DNA of 7,245 nucleotides from Gammaproteobacteria bacterium (lineage in GTDB: Bacteria; Pseudomonadota; Gammaproteobacteria; Pseudomonadales; Azotimanducaceae): positions 276-7,520 of the forward strand of contig JAPOYW010000069.1 in the NCBI GenBank assembly GCA_026706425.1, given 5' to 3'. The notes under the pieces are model-generated. The model was not told where the DNA came from. It saw only the letters and a program-made list of their open reading frames with translations, and made no database searches. A program made the position numbers and the translations under genes. Every line of letters begins with the position of its first letter. Position 1 is the first letter of the stretch. Of this stretch, positions 1 through 7,044 are shown piece by piece.

Positions 1-71
1 AAGTCTCTACGGTGGTGGCGAACCAACATCCAACGGAACGCGTCCGGCGCTTCCCCCGAAACCTTGCCGCA

Positions 72-1187
72 ATGGAATCGACCACGACGAAGGAGCCGTT
101 CGCTTCGGACTTCAAGATCGACTGGTACCGCAGCCCCATCGATCGGGCGGTGCTGCACGAACTCATGCAACGCAACGACCTCCGCGGGTGGGTCCAGACC
201 ATCTGCCACTTGGGCCTCTTCTTCGTCACGGGTGCGCTAGCCTATCTTGCGTTCCTCAACATCCACGTCGGGAACTGGCCGTGGTCGGTTCCGCTTCTTG
301 TCGCGGCGCTTTTCGTCCACGGAACCATTGGCCCGTTCATGGGGTTGATCGCGGTTCACGAGCTGCAGCACCGAACGGTGTTCAGGTCCCGTGAGCTGAA
401 CGCGTTCTTCGAGAGGGTCTACGCGTTCGTCAGTTGGTCGGACTACATTTGGTACCAGGAGAGCCACGCCATTCACCACCAGGCCACCTGCCACGGCGAC
501 TACGACGGGGAAGTGCCCCTGCCCATACGGTTCAGCCTGCGACGGTGGCGGTTCTGGGTAGGCATCCTCGCCTGGGATCCCAATGCGACCTGGCAGAGAC
601 TGAAACTCGTCTGGCGCCATGCCAGGGGCGAAATCCGGGGCGACTGGTACAACCACGTGCTGCCCGAGTCGAACGCGCCGCTGCGCCGCCGGCACCGCAA
701 CTGGGCCCGAACGTTGCTGATCGGCCACGCCTTGCTGGCGTTGGTCTTCGTCCTTTCAGGGCACGCGTTCATGATTGTTGTCTTCACCTTCGGCACGTTC
801 TACTGCGCTTGGCTGGGGCTGCTGTGCGGGCGCCCGCAGCACTACGGCCTGAACCCCGACATACCGGATTTCCGCCAGAACACCCGGACCTTCACCTGCT
901 CCTGGCTACCCGCGTTCTACTACTGGAACATGCAGTACCACCTCGAACACCACATGTACCCGGCCGTTCCTTTCTACAACCTACCTAGACTCCGCAAGGC
1001 GATCGAACACGACCTGCCGCCCGCCACCCACGGGCTCGTGGCGACTTGGCGGGAACTCCTGGAACTGCGTAGGAAGTGCATCAGCGACCCCACCTACCGG
1101 TTCGTTCCCGAGTGTCCTCCGCCGGGACGGGATGTCCCTTCCCAGTCGACCCACGCAAACGGCTCGCCTACTCGCGAGACGCCCTAG
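72..1187 (+). CDS. Membrane fatty acid desaturase (FA_desaturase family)
   Basis: Predicted integral-membrane di-iron enzyme that inserts a double bond, or possibly a hydroxyl, into an acyl chain or related lipid using O2 and an electron donor; the substrate cannot be told from sequence. Numbering from the ATG at 72 (371 aa), the three histidine boxes are HELQH (96-100), HAIHH (132-136) and HLEHH (290-294), with a further candidate ligand in GRPQHYG (His 257). Hydrophobic stretches at about 41-62, 72-94, 215-230 and 232-252 fit the usual paired membrane segments with the boxes facing the cytoplasm. Start: the frame stays open to the left edge, with GTG codons at 12 and 15. I prefer the ATG at 72, because the 20 residues before it are basic and lack family features, but no good ribosome binding site supports either choice. 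The stop lies 3 bases before the next gene, so an operon is likely. Family assignment is firm; regiospecificity is unknown. Confidence 0.9.
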   Translation: MESTTTKEPFASDFKIDWYRSPIDRAVLHELMQRNDLRGWVQTICHLGLFFVTGALAYLAFLNIHVGNWPWSVPLLVAALFVHGTIGPFMGLIAVHELQHRTVFRSRELNAFFERVYAFVSWSDYIWYQESHAIHHQATCHGDYDGEVPLPIRFSLRRWRFWVGILAWDPNATWQRLKLVWRHARGEIRGDWYNHVLPESNAPLRRRHRNWARTLLIGHALLALVFVLSGHAFMIVVFTFGTFYCAWLGLLCGRPQHYGLNPDIPDFRQNTRTFTCSWLPAFYYWNMQYHLEHHMYPAVPFYNLPRLRKAIEHDLPPATHGLVATWRELLELRRKCISDPTYRFVPECPPPGRDVPSQSTHANGSPTRETP

Positions 1188-1190
1188 CCA

Positions 1191-3266
1191 ATGAACCGGC
1201 TCGCCCGGGAGACGAGTCCCTACCTTCGGCAACACGCGGACAATCCCGTGGACTGGTACCCCTGGAGCGAGGAAGCCATCGACCGAGCCCGCTCCGAGAA
1301 TCTGCCGATTCTGCTCTCCATCGGCTATGCGGCCTGTCACTGGTGTCACGTCATGGCCCACGAGTCGTTCGAGGATGAGGCCACCGCCCGCGTGATGAAC
1401 GCCCGCTTCGTCAACATCAAGGTCGACCGAGAGGAACGCCCGGACCTGGACCGCATCTACCAGTTGAGCCACCAGTTGTTGACGCGACAGGCCGGCGGCT
1501 GGCCGTTGACGGTGTTTCTCGACCCGCCAACGCTGCTGCCGTTCTTCACCGGCACCTACTTTCCCCGCCAGCCTCGGTACGGCCTGCCCGGCTTCACCGA
1601 CCTCCTGATGCGCATCAGCGAACGCTACGCCGCCAAGCGGGACGAGGTGGCGAGCCACGGCGAGCAACTTGCGGCGGTATTCGCGAATCTCGAGCAACTC
1701 GAGCACGAATTCGAAGAGGACGATGAAACGTTGCTGGCGAGCGCGCGGGAGCAACTCGCGGCCATGTACGACGCGTCCGAAGGCGGCTTCGGGTCGGCAC
1801 CGAAGTTCCCGATGCCGACGGCCATTGAACGCCTGCTCCGACATTGGGCACGAATTCACGCCGACCTCTCGCACAAGCCCGACCGGGAAGCACTGAACAT
1901 GGTCATGACCACGCTGACCAAGATGGCGCGGGGTGGCATCTACGATCACCTGGGCGGTGGCTTCTGCCGCTACTCCACCGACCGCCACTGGATGATTCCG
2001 CACTTCGAGAAGATGCTCTACGACAACGGATCGCTCTTGGCTCTCTATTCGGACGCCTTGGGACTCGGCTCGGATTCGCTGTTCGCCGGCGCGGTGCGGG
2101 AAACGGCCGGTTGGATGATGCGCGAGATGCAGCATCCCGAAGGGGGCTACTTCGCCGCCCAGGATGCCGACAGCGAAGGCGTGGAAGGCAAGTTCTACGC
2201 GTGGCGGCGGGATGCCGTGAAGCGGGCCTTGAACGAGGATGAATACCTTGTCGTCGAAACGCTCTACGGTCTCGACAGGCCGCCGAACTTCGAAGGCAAG
2301 TGGAACCTCCATCGGCGCGACGCCTGGCGGTCCGTCGTGGAACGGCTCTATCTCAAGGAGGACCAAGCCGCATCGCTCCTCGCGAGCGCCAAGGCGAAGC
2401 TCTTCGCCGAGCGTGCAAAGCGTCCGCCCCCCGGCAAGGACGAGAAGGTGCTTGCTGCCTGGAACGGACTCGCGATCCACGGCATGGCGAAGGCCGGTAC
2501 GCGGCTTAGCGAACCGTCCTGGATCGATTCGGCTGCCCGTGCCGCCGACTTCGTACGAACACGAATGGTCCAGGACGGCCGGTTGTTCGCAACTTGGAAC
2601 AAGGGACAGGTCAAGTACACCGCGTACCTGGACGACTACGCCAACATGCTGCACGGCGTGCTGTCGCTGCTGTCGGCCCAATGGCGCGACGAAGACCTGG
2701 ACTTTGCCATCTACCTCGGCGACGAATTGCTCGAGCGCTTCCAGGATCCCGAAACCGGCGCGTTTTTCTTCACTGCCCATGATCACGAAAAGCTCATCCA
2801 CCGTCCCAAACCCACCGCCGACGACGCCATGCCCCCCGGCAACGGAATCGCCGCGAGGGCGTTGCTGGGGCTCGGACACCTGCTCGGCGAGCCCCGCTAC
2901 CTGGACGCCGCCGAGCGAACCGTCGACTGGGCCCGCGGTTTCATCGCACAGCATGCGGCCAGCCACTGCACCCTTCTCACGGCCCTGGAGGAGTACAGGT
3001 ATCCGCCGGAACTGGTGATCGTTCGCGGACCGAGACCGGCGATCGGCGAGTGGCTCACCGCCGCCCGGGCCGGCTACCGACCTTCGCGCCTCGTCTACGG
3101 GATCCCGGACGACGCCCAACGGCTGCCGGCATACCTGCCGCGGCCAAGGCCGTTGCGCCTGGTCTCGTTGGAAGCCCCACTCCCGATCACGGCATACCTG
3201 TGCAACGGTTTGCAGTGTTCGGCCCCGATCACCGAGTTTGCCGAGTTCGAGAAGGCTGTCGCTTAG
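1191..3266 (+). CDS. YyaL/SPATA20-like protein, thioredoxin-like DUF255 domain plus six-hairpin-like domain
   Basis: Full-length member (691 aa) of the widespread family that includes bacterial YyaL and animal SPATA20. Its biochemical role is not settled. Residues 1-150 are the DUF255 thioredoxin-like domain: an opening with SPYLRQHADNPVDWYPW (9-25), a CHWC redox-type motif (Cys 49, Cys 52), KVDREERPDLD (77-87) and GGWPLTVFLDP (102-112), whose proline sits where thioredoxins carry the cis-proline. The remainder resembles the alpha/alpha-barrel (six-hairpin glycosidase-like) part of the family, with HFEKMLYDN (271-279), DADSEGVEGKFYAW (325-338), DEKVLAAWNGL (417-427) and DDYA (481-484). The C-terminus keeps two cysteines (671 and 676) in AYLCNGLQC. 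Where I expect PSGNG this protein has PPGNG (548-552). The ATG follows the desaturase stop by 3 bases and the N-terminus matches the family, so the start is secure despite no clear Shine-Dalgarno. No signal peptide is visible, so it is probably cytoplasmic. Confidence 0.95.
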   Translation: MNRLARETSPYLRQHADNPVDWYPWSEEAIDRARSENLPILLSIGYAACHWCHVMAHESFEDEATARVMNARFVNIKVDREERPDLDRIYQLSHQLLTRQAGGWPLTVFLDPPTLLPFFTGTYFPRQPRYGLPGFTDLLMRISERYAAKRDEVASHGEQLAAVFANLEQLEHEFEEDDETLLASAREQLAAMYDASEGGFGSAPKFPMPTAIERLLRHWARIHADLSHKPDREALNMVMTTLTKMARGGIYDHLGGGFCRYSTDRHWMIPHFEKMLYDNGSLLALYSDALGLGSDSLFAGAVRETAGWMMREMQHPEGGYFAAQDADSEGVEGKFYAWRRDAVKRALNEDEYLVVETLYGLDRPPNFEGKWNLHRRDAWRSVVERLYLKEDQAASLLASAKAKLFAERAKRPPPGKDEKVLAAWNGLAIHGMAKAGTRLSEPSWIDSAARAADFVRTRMVQDGRLFATWNKGQVKYTAYLDDYANMLHGVLSLLSAQWRDEDLDFAIYLGDELLERFQDPETGAFFFTAHDHEKLIHRPKPTADDAMPPGNGIAARALLGLGHLLGEPRYLDAAERTVDWARGFIAQHAASHCTLLTALEEYRYPPELVIVRGPRPAIGEWLTAARAGYRPSRLVYGIPDDAQRLPAYLPRPRPLRLVSLEAPLPITAYLCNGLQCSAPITEFAEFEKAVA

Positions 3267-3273
3267 CTTCGGA

Positions 3274-4170
3274 ATGACCGACGATCCTCCCATGGAACGA
3301 ACTCTGTTGCCTGGCGGGAGAATTCGCGCAGCGAATTCTCGGGGCGACCGCGAAGCGGTCGCGTCGCGTATCGGGCTGAATCGCGCCAACTGGAACGAGC
3401 GCACGCGGGTACACGCGGGTTCCGACTTCTACGACGTGGCCGGCTTCAGGGCCGGTCGGATCACCCTGAACCGATTCGAACGCGCCGGGGTCGGCGACGT
3501 TCGCGGCAAGTCACTTCTCCACCTGCAATGCCACTTCGGTCTCGACACGCTGTCCTGGGCGCGGCTCGGCGCGAAGGCCACCGGCATCGACATCTCGGAC
3601 GATGCCATCCGGCTCGCCCGGGACTTGAACGACCAAGTCGGTCTCGATGCCAGGTTCATCCGATCGAATATCTACGATCTACCCCGAGTTCTCGACGGCG
3701 AGTTCGACGTCGTGTACACGGCGATGGGCGTACTCGCCTGGCTTCCCGACCTCGAGGGCTGGGCCGAAGTGGTGTCGCGCTACCTCAAGCCCGGCGGGCT
3801 CTTCTATCTCCTGGAAATCCATCCGGCAAGCCAGGTGTTCGACGACGAGACGACCCTCGGTTCACGCCATGATCTCAGGGTTCGCTACGGCTACTTCCCG
3901 AATCCAGAAGGAATGGCCTTCCCCGGCGGCGTGCCGTCCTATGCCGGCGACCAACCCATCGAGTCGCCGTGCCACGAGTGGCAACACAGCATCGGGGAGA
4001 TTATCACGGCGCTGTTGAACGCCGGCCTACGCCTTACGTCGTTCGCCGAACACCCGGCAACCCTCTACAAGCGATTCCCTGGAATGACCCAAGGCGACGA
4101 CGGCCTTTGGCATTTACCGTTCGACGGGGACTTTCTGCCACTGATCTTCGAGTTGACGGCGACCAGATAG
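3274..4170 (+). CDS. Class I SAM-dependent methyltransferase, substrate unknown
   Basis: Soluble Rossmann-fold methyltransferase of 298 aa from the ATG at 3274. The SAM-binding motif I is LLHLQCHFGLDTLSWA (residues 81-96), followed by the acidic strand end GIDIS (Asp 106, expected to hold the ribose hydroxyls), DVVYTAMGVLAWLPD (145-159) and the post-motif loop YLKPGGLFYLLE (170-181). The stretch with NRANWNERTRVHAGSDFYDV (starting at residue 36) begins the conserved part. The C-terminal part contains HEWQHSIGEII (234-244) and ends in a short LTATR. The first ~35 residues are not recognisable and are partly encoded by two perfect DNA hairpins (3318-3362). Candidate starts are TTG 3238 (overlapping the upstream gene), ATG 3274, ATG 3292 and TTG 3307; none has a convincing Shine-Dalgarno. 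I chose 3274 as the first ATG after the previous stop (7-base gap). The substrate (small molecule, lipid or other) cannot be inferred from the neighbours. Confidence 0.87.
   Translation: MTDDPPMERTLLPGGRIRAANSRGDREAVASRIGLNRANWNERTRVHAGSDFYDVAGFRAGRITLNRFERAGVGDVRGKSLLHLQCHFGLDTLSWARLGAKATGIDISDDAIRLARDLNDQVGLDARFIRSNIYDLPRVLDGEFDVVYTAMGVLAWLPDLEGWAEVVSRYLKPGGLFYLLEIHPASQVFDDETTLGSRHDLRVRYGYFPNPEGMAFPGGVPSYAGDQPIESPCHEWQHSIGEIITALLNAGLRLTSFAEHPATLYKRFPGMTQGDDGLWHLPFDGDFLPLIFELTATR
3318..3340 (+). repeat. Perfect hairpin with GCA triloop
   Basis: The left arm GAGAATTCGC (3318-3327) and right arm GCGAATTCTC (3331-3340) are exact reverse complements, 10 of 10 bases, around the 3-base loop GCA. 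Each arm also contains the self-palindrome GAATTC. The pairing does not extend further outward (G opposite G). The apex reads CGC-GCA-GCG, which includes GCGNAGC, the context known to form unusually stable DNA mini-hairpins. It lies within the methyltransferase frame, where the loop is read as a single alanine codon. It lacks a following T tract, so it is not a typical Rho-independent terminator. Confidence 0.85.
3344..3362 (+). repeat. Perfect hairpin with GAA triloop
   Basis: The left arm GCGACCGC (3344-3351) and right arm GCGGTCGC (3355-3362) pair perfectly over 8 bases around the loop GAA. The apex CGC-GAA-GCG contains GCGAAGC, the classic extra-stable DNA mini-hairpin. The stem sequence is unrelated to that of the hairpin 3 bases upstream, yet loop type and closing bases are the same. 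This suggests the pair forms one structural unit (3318-3362, 45 bases). In the methyltransferase frame the loop is a glutamate codon. Confidence 0.85.
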
Positions 4171-4178
4171 GAGGACTG
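4171..4178. other. Convergent gene junction, 8 bases
   Basis: The methyltransferase stop TAG (4168-4170) and the gcvPB stop TGA (complement of 4179-4181) face each other across 8 bases. I found no strong stem-loop with a T tract on either strand here. Transcription from both sides must therefore end inside or beyond the opposing gene, or end by Rho, an inference from the missing hairpin. Confidence 0.6.
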
Positions 4179-5642
4179 TCAGCGCTCGACGGCCGAATAG
4201 GTGAGATCGAGTTCACGCGCCGCCTTGACGTCGTCCAACCGACTGACCGGGAGCGTGTGCGGTGCCGTCCTGACGCGTTCCGGGTCCGTCTCGGCTTCCG
4301 CCCGGATACGGACCATGGCGTCGACGAAGGCATCGAGTTCCTCCTTGGTCTCGGTTTCGGTCGGCTCGATCAGGAAACACTCGGCCACGAGTAGCGGAAA
4401 ATAGGTGGTCGGCGCATGGAAGCCGTAGTCGAGCAGTCGCTTAGCGAAGTCCATGGCGGTGACGCCCAGGGTCTTGGCCTCGTTCCTGAACGTGATGATG
4501 AATTCGTGGCTCGCGCGTCGTTCGGGGTAGGCCAGTTCGAAACCCGCGTCGGCCAGTCGCACCATGAGGTAATTGGCGTTCAGCGTCGCGTATTCGCCGA
4601 CCCGGCGCATACCCTCGCGACCGAGCATCCGGGCGTAGGCCAGTGCGCGCAGCAGGATGCCGGCGTTGCCCATGAAGGCCGACAGGCGGCCGATCGATCC
4701 CGGGATTTCGTCGCGGTCTACCCAGCGGTAGTGATCGCCGTCCCGGGCGACGACGGGAGTCGGGGTATGCGGCACGAGCCGTTCGCCGACGCCGACCGGG
4801 CCGGCACCGGGACCGCCGCCTCCGTGGGGCGTCGCAAAAGTCTTGTGCAGGTTCATGTGCAAGACGTCGAATCCCATGTCGCCGGGGCGCACGTTGCCGA
4901 GGATGGCGTTGAGGTTGGCGCCGTCGTAGTAGAGCAACCCGCCCGCGGCATGCACGGCATCGGCGATCTCCCGGATACGGCGCTCGAAGACGCCGCAGGT
5001 GGACGGATTGGTGAGCATGATCCCGGCGGTGTTCTCGCCGAGCGCCGCCTTGAGCGCCTGCATGTCCATGTCGCCATCGGCGGCCACGGCCACCTCGCGA
5101 ACCCGGTAGCCGCACATCACGGCCGTCGCCGGGTTGGTCCCGTGCGCGGCGGTGGGCACGAGAATCTCCTCGCGCCCGTCATCGCCCCGGGCATCGTGCC
5201 AGGCGCGAATCATCGCCACCCCGGCGAATTCGCCTTGGGCCCCGGCCATCGGCGTAAGCGATACCGCAGCCATGCCGGTGACGTGCTTCAGGATCTCCTG
5301 CAGATCGTATAGGCATGCCAGAAACCCCTGGCTTGCCGATTCGGGGGCAAGCGGGTGGCGGTTCAGGAACCCCGGCAGGCTGGCGGCGCGATGGGCCCCG
5401 CGCGGGTTGTACTTCATCGTGCAGGAGCCGAGCGGGTAGAACTGGTTGTCGATCGAGAAGTTCCTGCCGGAAAGGTTCGTGTAGTGGCGCACCGCCTGCA
5501 GTTCGGAGACTTCCGGAAGTCGCGGCGGCGCGTTGCGGAGACAATTCGCGGGCAAGTCCGATGTATCCCCCGGGGCCGGCGCCTGGGCACTCGCCCGGCG
5601 TCCCGGGGCGCCGATGTCGAAGATCGTCTCCCCGGCTTTCAT
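4179..5642 (-). CDS. gcvPB: Glycine dehydrogenase (decarboxylating) subunit 2, P-protein PLP subunit
   Basis: This is the PLP-bearing half of the two-subunit P-protein of the glycine cleavage system, a cytoplasmic enzyme that decarboxylates glycine and loads the aminomethyl group onto lipoyl-GcvH. From the ATG at 5642 it is 487 aa, a normal length. Visible landmarks are NFSIDNQFYPLGSCTMKYNPR-type sequence (61-81), HGTNPATA (167-174), DGANLNA (240-246), and NLHKTFATPHGGGGPGAGPV, whose Lys 267 is the expected Schiff-base lysine. Then come SIGRLSAFMGN (316-326), GFHAPTTYFP (407-416) and ECFLIEPTETE (421-431). The frame extends 24 codons further upstream, but that stretch is arginine-rich and lies inside gcvPA. 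The chosen ATG overlaps the gcvPA stop as ATGA and gives the family-like N-terminus with FDIGAPGRRA. A partial Shine-Dalgarno (AGGTG) sits about 8 bases before it. No key residue appears to be missing. Confidence 0.97.
   Translation of the reverse strand: MKAGETIFDIGAPGRRASAQAPAPGDTSDLPANCLRNAPPRLPEVSELQAVRHYTNLSGRNFSIDNQFYPLGSCTMKYNPRGAHRAASLPGFLNRHPLAPESASQGFLACLYDLQEILKHVTGMAAVSLTPMAGAQGEFAGVAMIRAWHDARGDDGREEILVPTAAHGTNPATAVMCGYRVREVAVAADGDMDMQALKAALGENTAGIMLTNPSTCGVFERRIREIADAVHAAGGLLYYDGANLNAILGNVRPGDMGFDVLHMNLHKTFATPHGGGGPGAGPVGVGERLVPHTPTPVVARDGDHYRWVDRDEIPGSIGRLSAFMGNAGILLRALAYARMLGREGMRRVGEYATLNANYLMVRLADAGFELAYPERRASHEFIITFRNEAKTLGVTAMDFAKRLLDYGFHAPTTYFPLLVAECFLIEPTETETKEELDAFVDAMVRIRAEAETDPERVRTAPHTLPVSRLDDVKAARELDLTYSAVER
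5639..5642 (-). promoter_or_regulatory. ATGA stop/start overlap coupling gcvPA to gcvPB
   Basis: On the minus strand the gcvPB start ATG (5642-5640) and the gcvPA stop TGA (5641-5639) share bases. Such 4-base overlaps usually couple translation of the second gene to the first, which suits two subunits assembling in equal numbers. The coupling itself is inferred. Confidence 0.8.
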
Positions 5643-7015
5643 CCGTGGAGCACCTGCTGCAAGGCGTCGCCGAAACGGGCGATGTCGGCGTCGGTCCGTT
5701 TCTCGGTTGCGCACACCAACAGACAGTTCCTAAGGTCCGAAAAGTAACGGCCCAGAGGCAATCCGCCGATGATCCCAAGTTCGGCGACGGCATCGGCCAC
5801 CCGGTCTGCCGGCTGCCCCACGTCGATCACGTGCTCGTGGAAAAACCCTCCGGCGAAGCGCGAACGAACACCGTTGACGGCGGCCAGCGTCCGAACCAGT
5901 TCCCGGGTCCGTTCGTGGCATCGGGAAGCCACGCGAGCCAGGCCGGTCGCACCCGTGATCGCTAGGTAGATCGTGGCCGCCGTCACCAGGAGCCCCTGGT
6001 TCGTGCAGATGTTCGACCTGGCCTTGCCGCGGCGGATGTGCTGCTCGCGCGCCTGCAGGGTCAGCGTGAAGCCAGGCTGGTCGTGGCGATCCACGGTGCG
6101 TCCCACCAGGCGCCCTGGAAGCTGGCGGACAAGGCTTTGACGTGTGCAAAGGAAGCCGAACGAAGGACCTCCCGATGCCATCGGGATGCCCAGTGGTTGA
6201 CCGTCGCCGCAGGCGATGTCGGCGCCGTTCGTCCCCCATTCGCCGGGCGGTTTCAAGAGCCCGAGCGAAGTGGGATTCACGACCGCGATGACCAAGGCTC
6301 CGTTCGCGCCGGCCCAGTCCACAATGTCGTCAACCGGTTCCATCAGGCCGAAGAAATTCGGTTGCTGGACGATCACCGCGACCGGTGGCCGTTCGCCGTT
6401 CATGCCGGCCAAGGCGTCGAAGTCGACGCGACCGTCCCGTGTTCCCGTGGGGACCAACTCGATGCCCTGGTTGCGCGTGATATTCGCTGCCGTGTCCACA
6501 TAGTGCGGATGGCAGGCACCCGCAACGACGACGCCGCGAGGTCCTCCGGTCCTGCTCGATGGATGGGCCCGGTTGGCTCGCACGGCCATGAGCACGGCCT
6601 CGCCCAACGCGGATCCGCCGTCGTAGACCGAGGCGTTGGATACGTCCATCGCGGTCAAGGCGGTAATCATCGTCTGGTACTCGTAGATGAGCTGCAGCGT
6701 TCCCTGGCTCGCCTCGGCCTGATAGGGCGTGTACGCGGTCATGAACTCGCCCCGGGCGGCGATGTCCCAGACCGCCGCCGGGATGTGATGGTCGTAGCAT
6801 CCCGCCCCCGTGAAGCAGGGCCCCACGTCGTCGCGTCGGGCGCGTTCGGCCATCTCCTGGATCATGGTCATTTCGTCGACACCTTCGTCGATGCCGTCGA
6901 AGTGCGGGGTCTTTAGCGCGGGTTCGATCTCGTCAAAGAGCGCGTCGATGGATGGCGCACCGATGCTCTTCAGCATCGCGCGGACGTCGGCCTCGGTGTG
7001 GGGTATGAACGGCAC
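5639..7015 (-). CDS. gcvPA: Glycine dehydrogenase (decarboxylating) subunit 1, P-protein N-terminal subunit
   Basis: This is the first subunit of the split P-protein. It matches the N-terminal half of single-chain GcvP, helps build the active site with GcvPB, and lacks the PLP lysine itself. The 458 aa length is typical. The start PFIPHTEADVRAML is the standard family opening and fixes the GTG at 7015 as the start. Other landmarks are FTGAGCYDHHIPAAVWD (68-84), YTPYQAEASQGTLQ (95-108), QQPNFFG (217-223), GDGQPLGIPMASGGPSFGF (270-288), GRTVD (305-309), LTLQAREQHIRR (318-329) and SNICTNQGL (334-342). The gap after gcvH is 29 bases and shows no clear Shine-Dalgarno. An ATG inside that gap runs into a stop after five codons and is not a start for this protein. 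The gene ends in the ATGA overlap with gcvPB. Confidence 0.97.
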   Translation of the reverse strand: MPFIPHTEADVRAMLKSIGAPSIDALFDEIEPALKTPHFDGIDEGVDEMTMIQEMAERARRDDVGPCFTGAGCYDHHIPAAVWDIAARGEFMTAYTPYQAEASQGTLQLIYEYQTMITALTAMDVSNASVYDGGSALGEAVLMAVRANRAHPSSRTGGPRGVVVAGACHPHYVDTAANITRNQGIELVPTGTRDGRVDFDALAGMNGERPPVAVIVQQPNFFGLMEPVDDIVDWAGANGALVIAVVNPTSLGLLKPPGEWGTNGADIACGDGQPLGIPMASGGPSFGFLCTRQSLVRQLPGRLVGRTVDRHDQPGFTLTLQAREQHIRRGKARSNICTNQGLLVTAATIYLAITGATGLARVASRCHERTRELVRTLAAVNGVRSRFAGGFFHEHVIDVGQPADRVADAVAELGIIGGLPLGRYFSDLRNCLLVCATEKRTDADIARFGDALQQVLHG

Positions 7016-7044
7016 AGGTCAAACGGGGCGGGGCATGTGCCGAT
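7016..7044 (-). other. gcvH-gcvPA intergenic gap, 29 bases
   Basis: A short spacer between the gcvH stop and the gcvPA GTG. It is C-rich on the coding strand, with no purine-rich ribosome binding site, promoter or stem-loop that I can support. It is consistent with co-transcription of the two genes. Confidence 0.5.

Noticed and set aside
981..3404. Very long minus-strand open frame (807 codons) opposite the desaturase end, the YyaL-like gene and the methyltransferase start
   Set aside because: It runs antisense to genes with clear conserved motifs. Its translation shows no recognisable domain and is a typical codon-bias shadow in GC-rich DNA.
3402..3420. Exact 9-base direct repeat CACGCGGGT with a 10-base period
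   Set aside because: Two copies only, not a multiple of three apart, inside the conserved start of the methyltransferase core; best taken as chance.
4171..4215. Possible bidirectional terminator at the convergent junction
   Set aside because: Only very short palindromes such as AGCGCT are present, with no stem of useful length and no T tract on either strand.
4416..5312. Plus-strand open frame of 298 codons within gcvPB
   Set aside because: Antisense shadow of gcvPB. The translated protein has no recognisable motif, while the minus strand carries all the expected PLP-enzyme motifs.
5643..5714. Longer gcvPB start 24 codons upstream
   Set aside because: The extra residues are arginine-rich, overlap gcvPA in another frame and do not resemble the family N-terminus. 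The ATGA overlap gives a better start.
5848..5860. Another GCGAAGC sequence that might be a GNA hairpin
   Set aside because: Flanking bases pair for only two positions, so there is no real stem; it is ordinary gcvPA coding sequence on the other strand.
6170..6186. Inverted repeat TCCCGAT-GCC-ATCGGGA
   Set aside because: Arms of 7 bp with a 3-base loop, but it lies on codons for the conserved GcvPA motif GIPMASGG, so protein constraint explains it, and its loop is not of the GNA type.
6038..6916. Plus-strand open frame of 292 codons within gcvPA
   Set aside because: Antisense shadow of the well-conserved gcvPA; no independent coding evidence.
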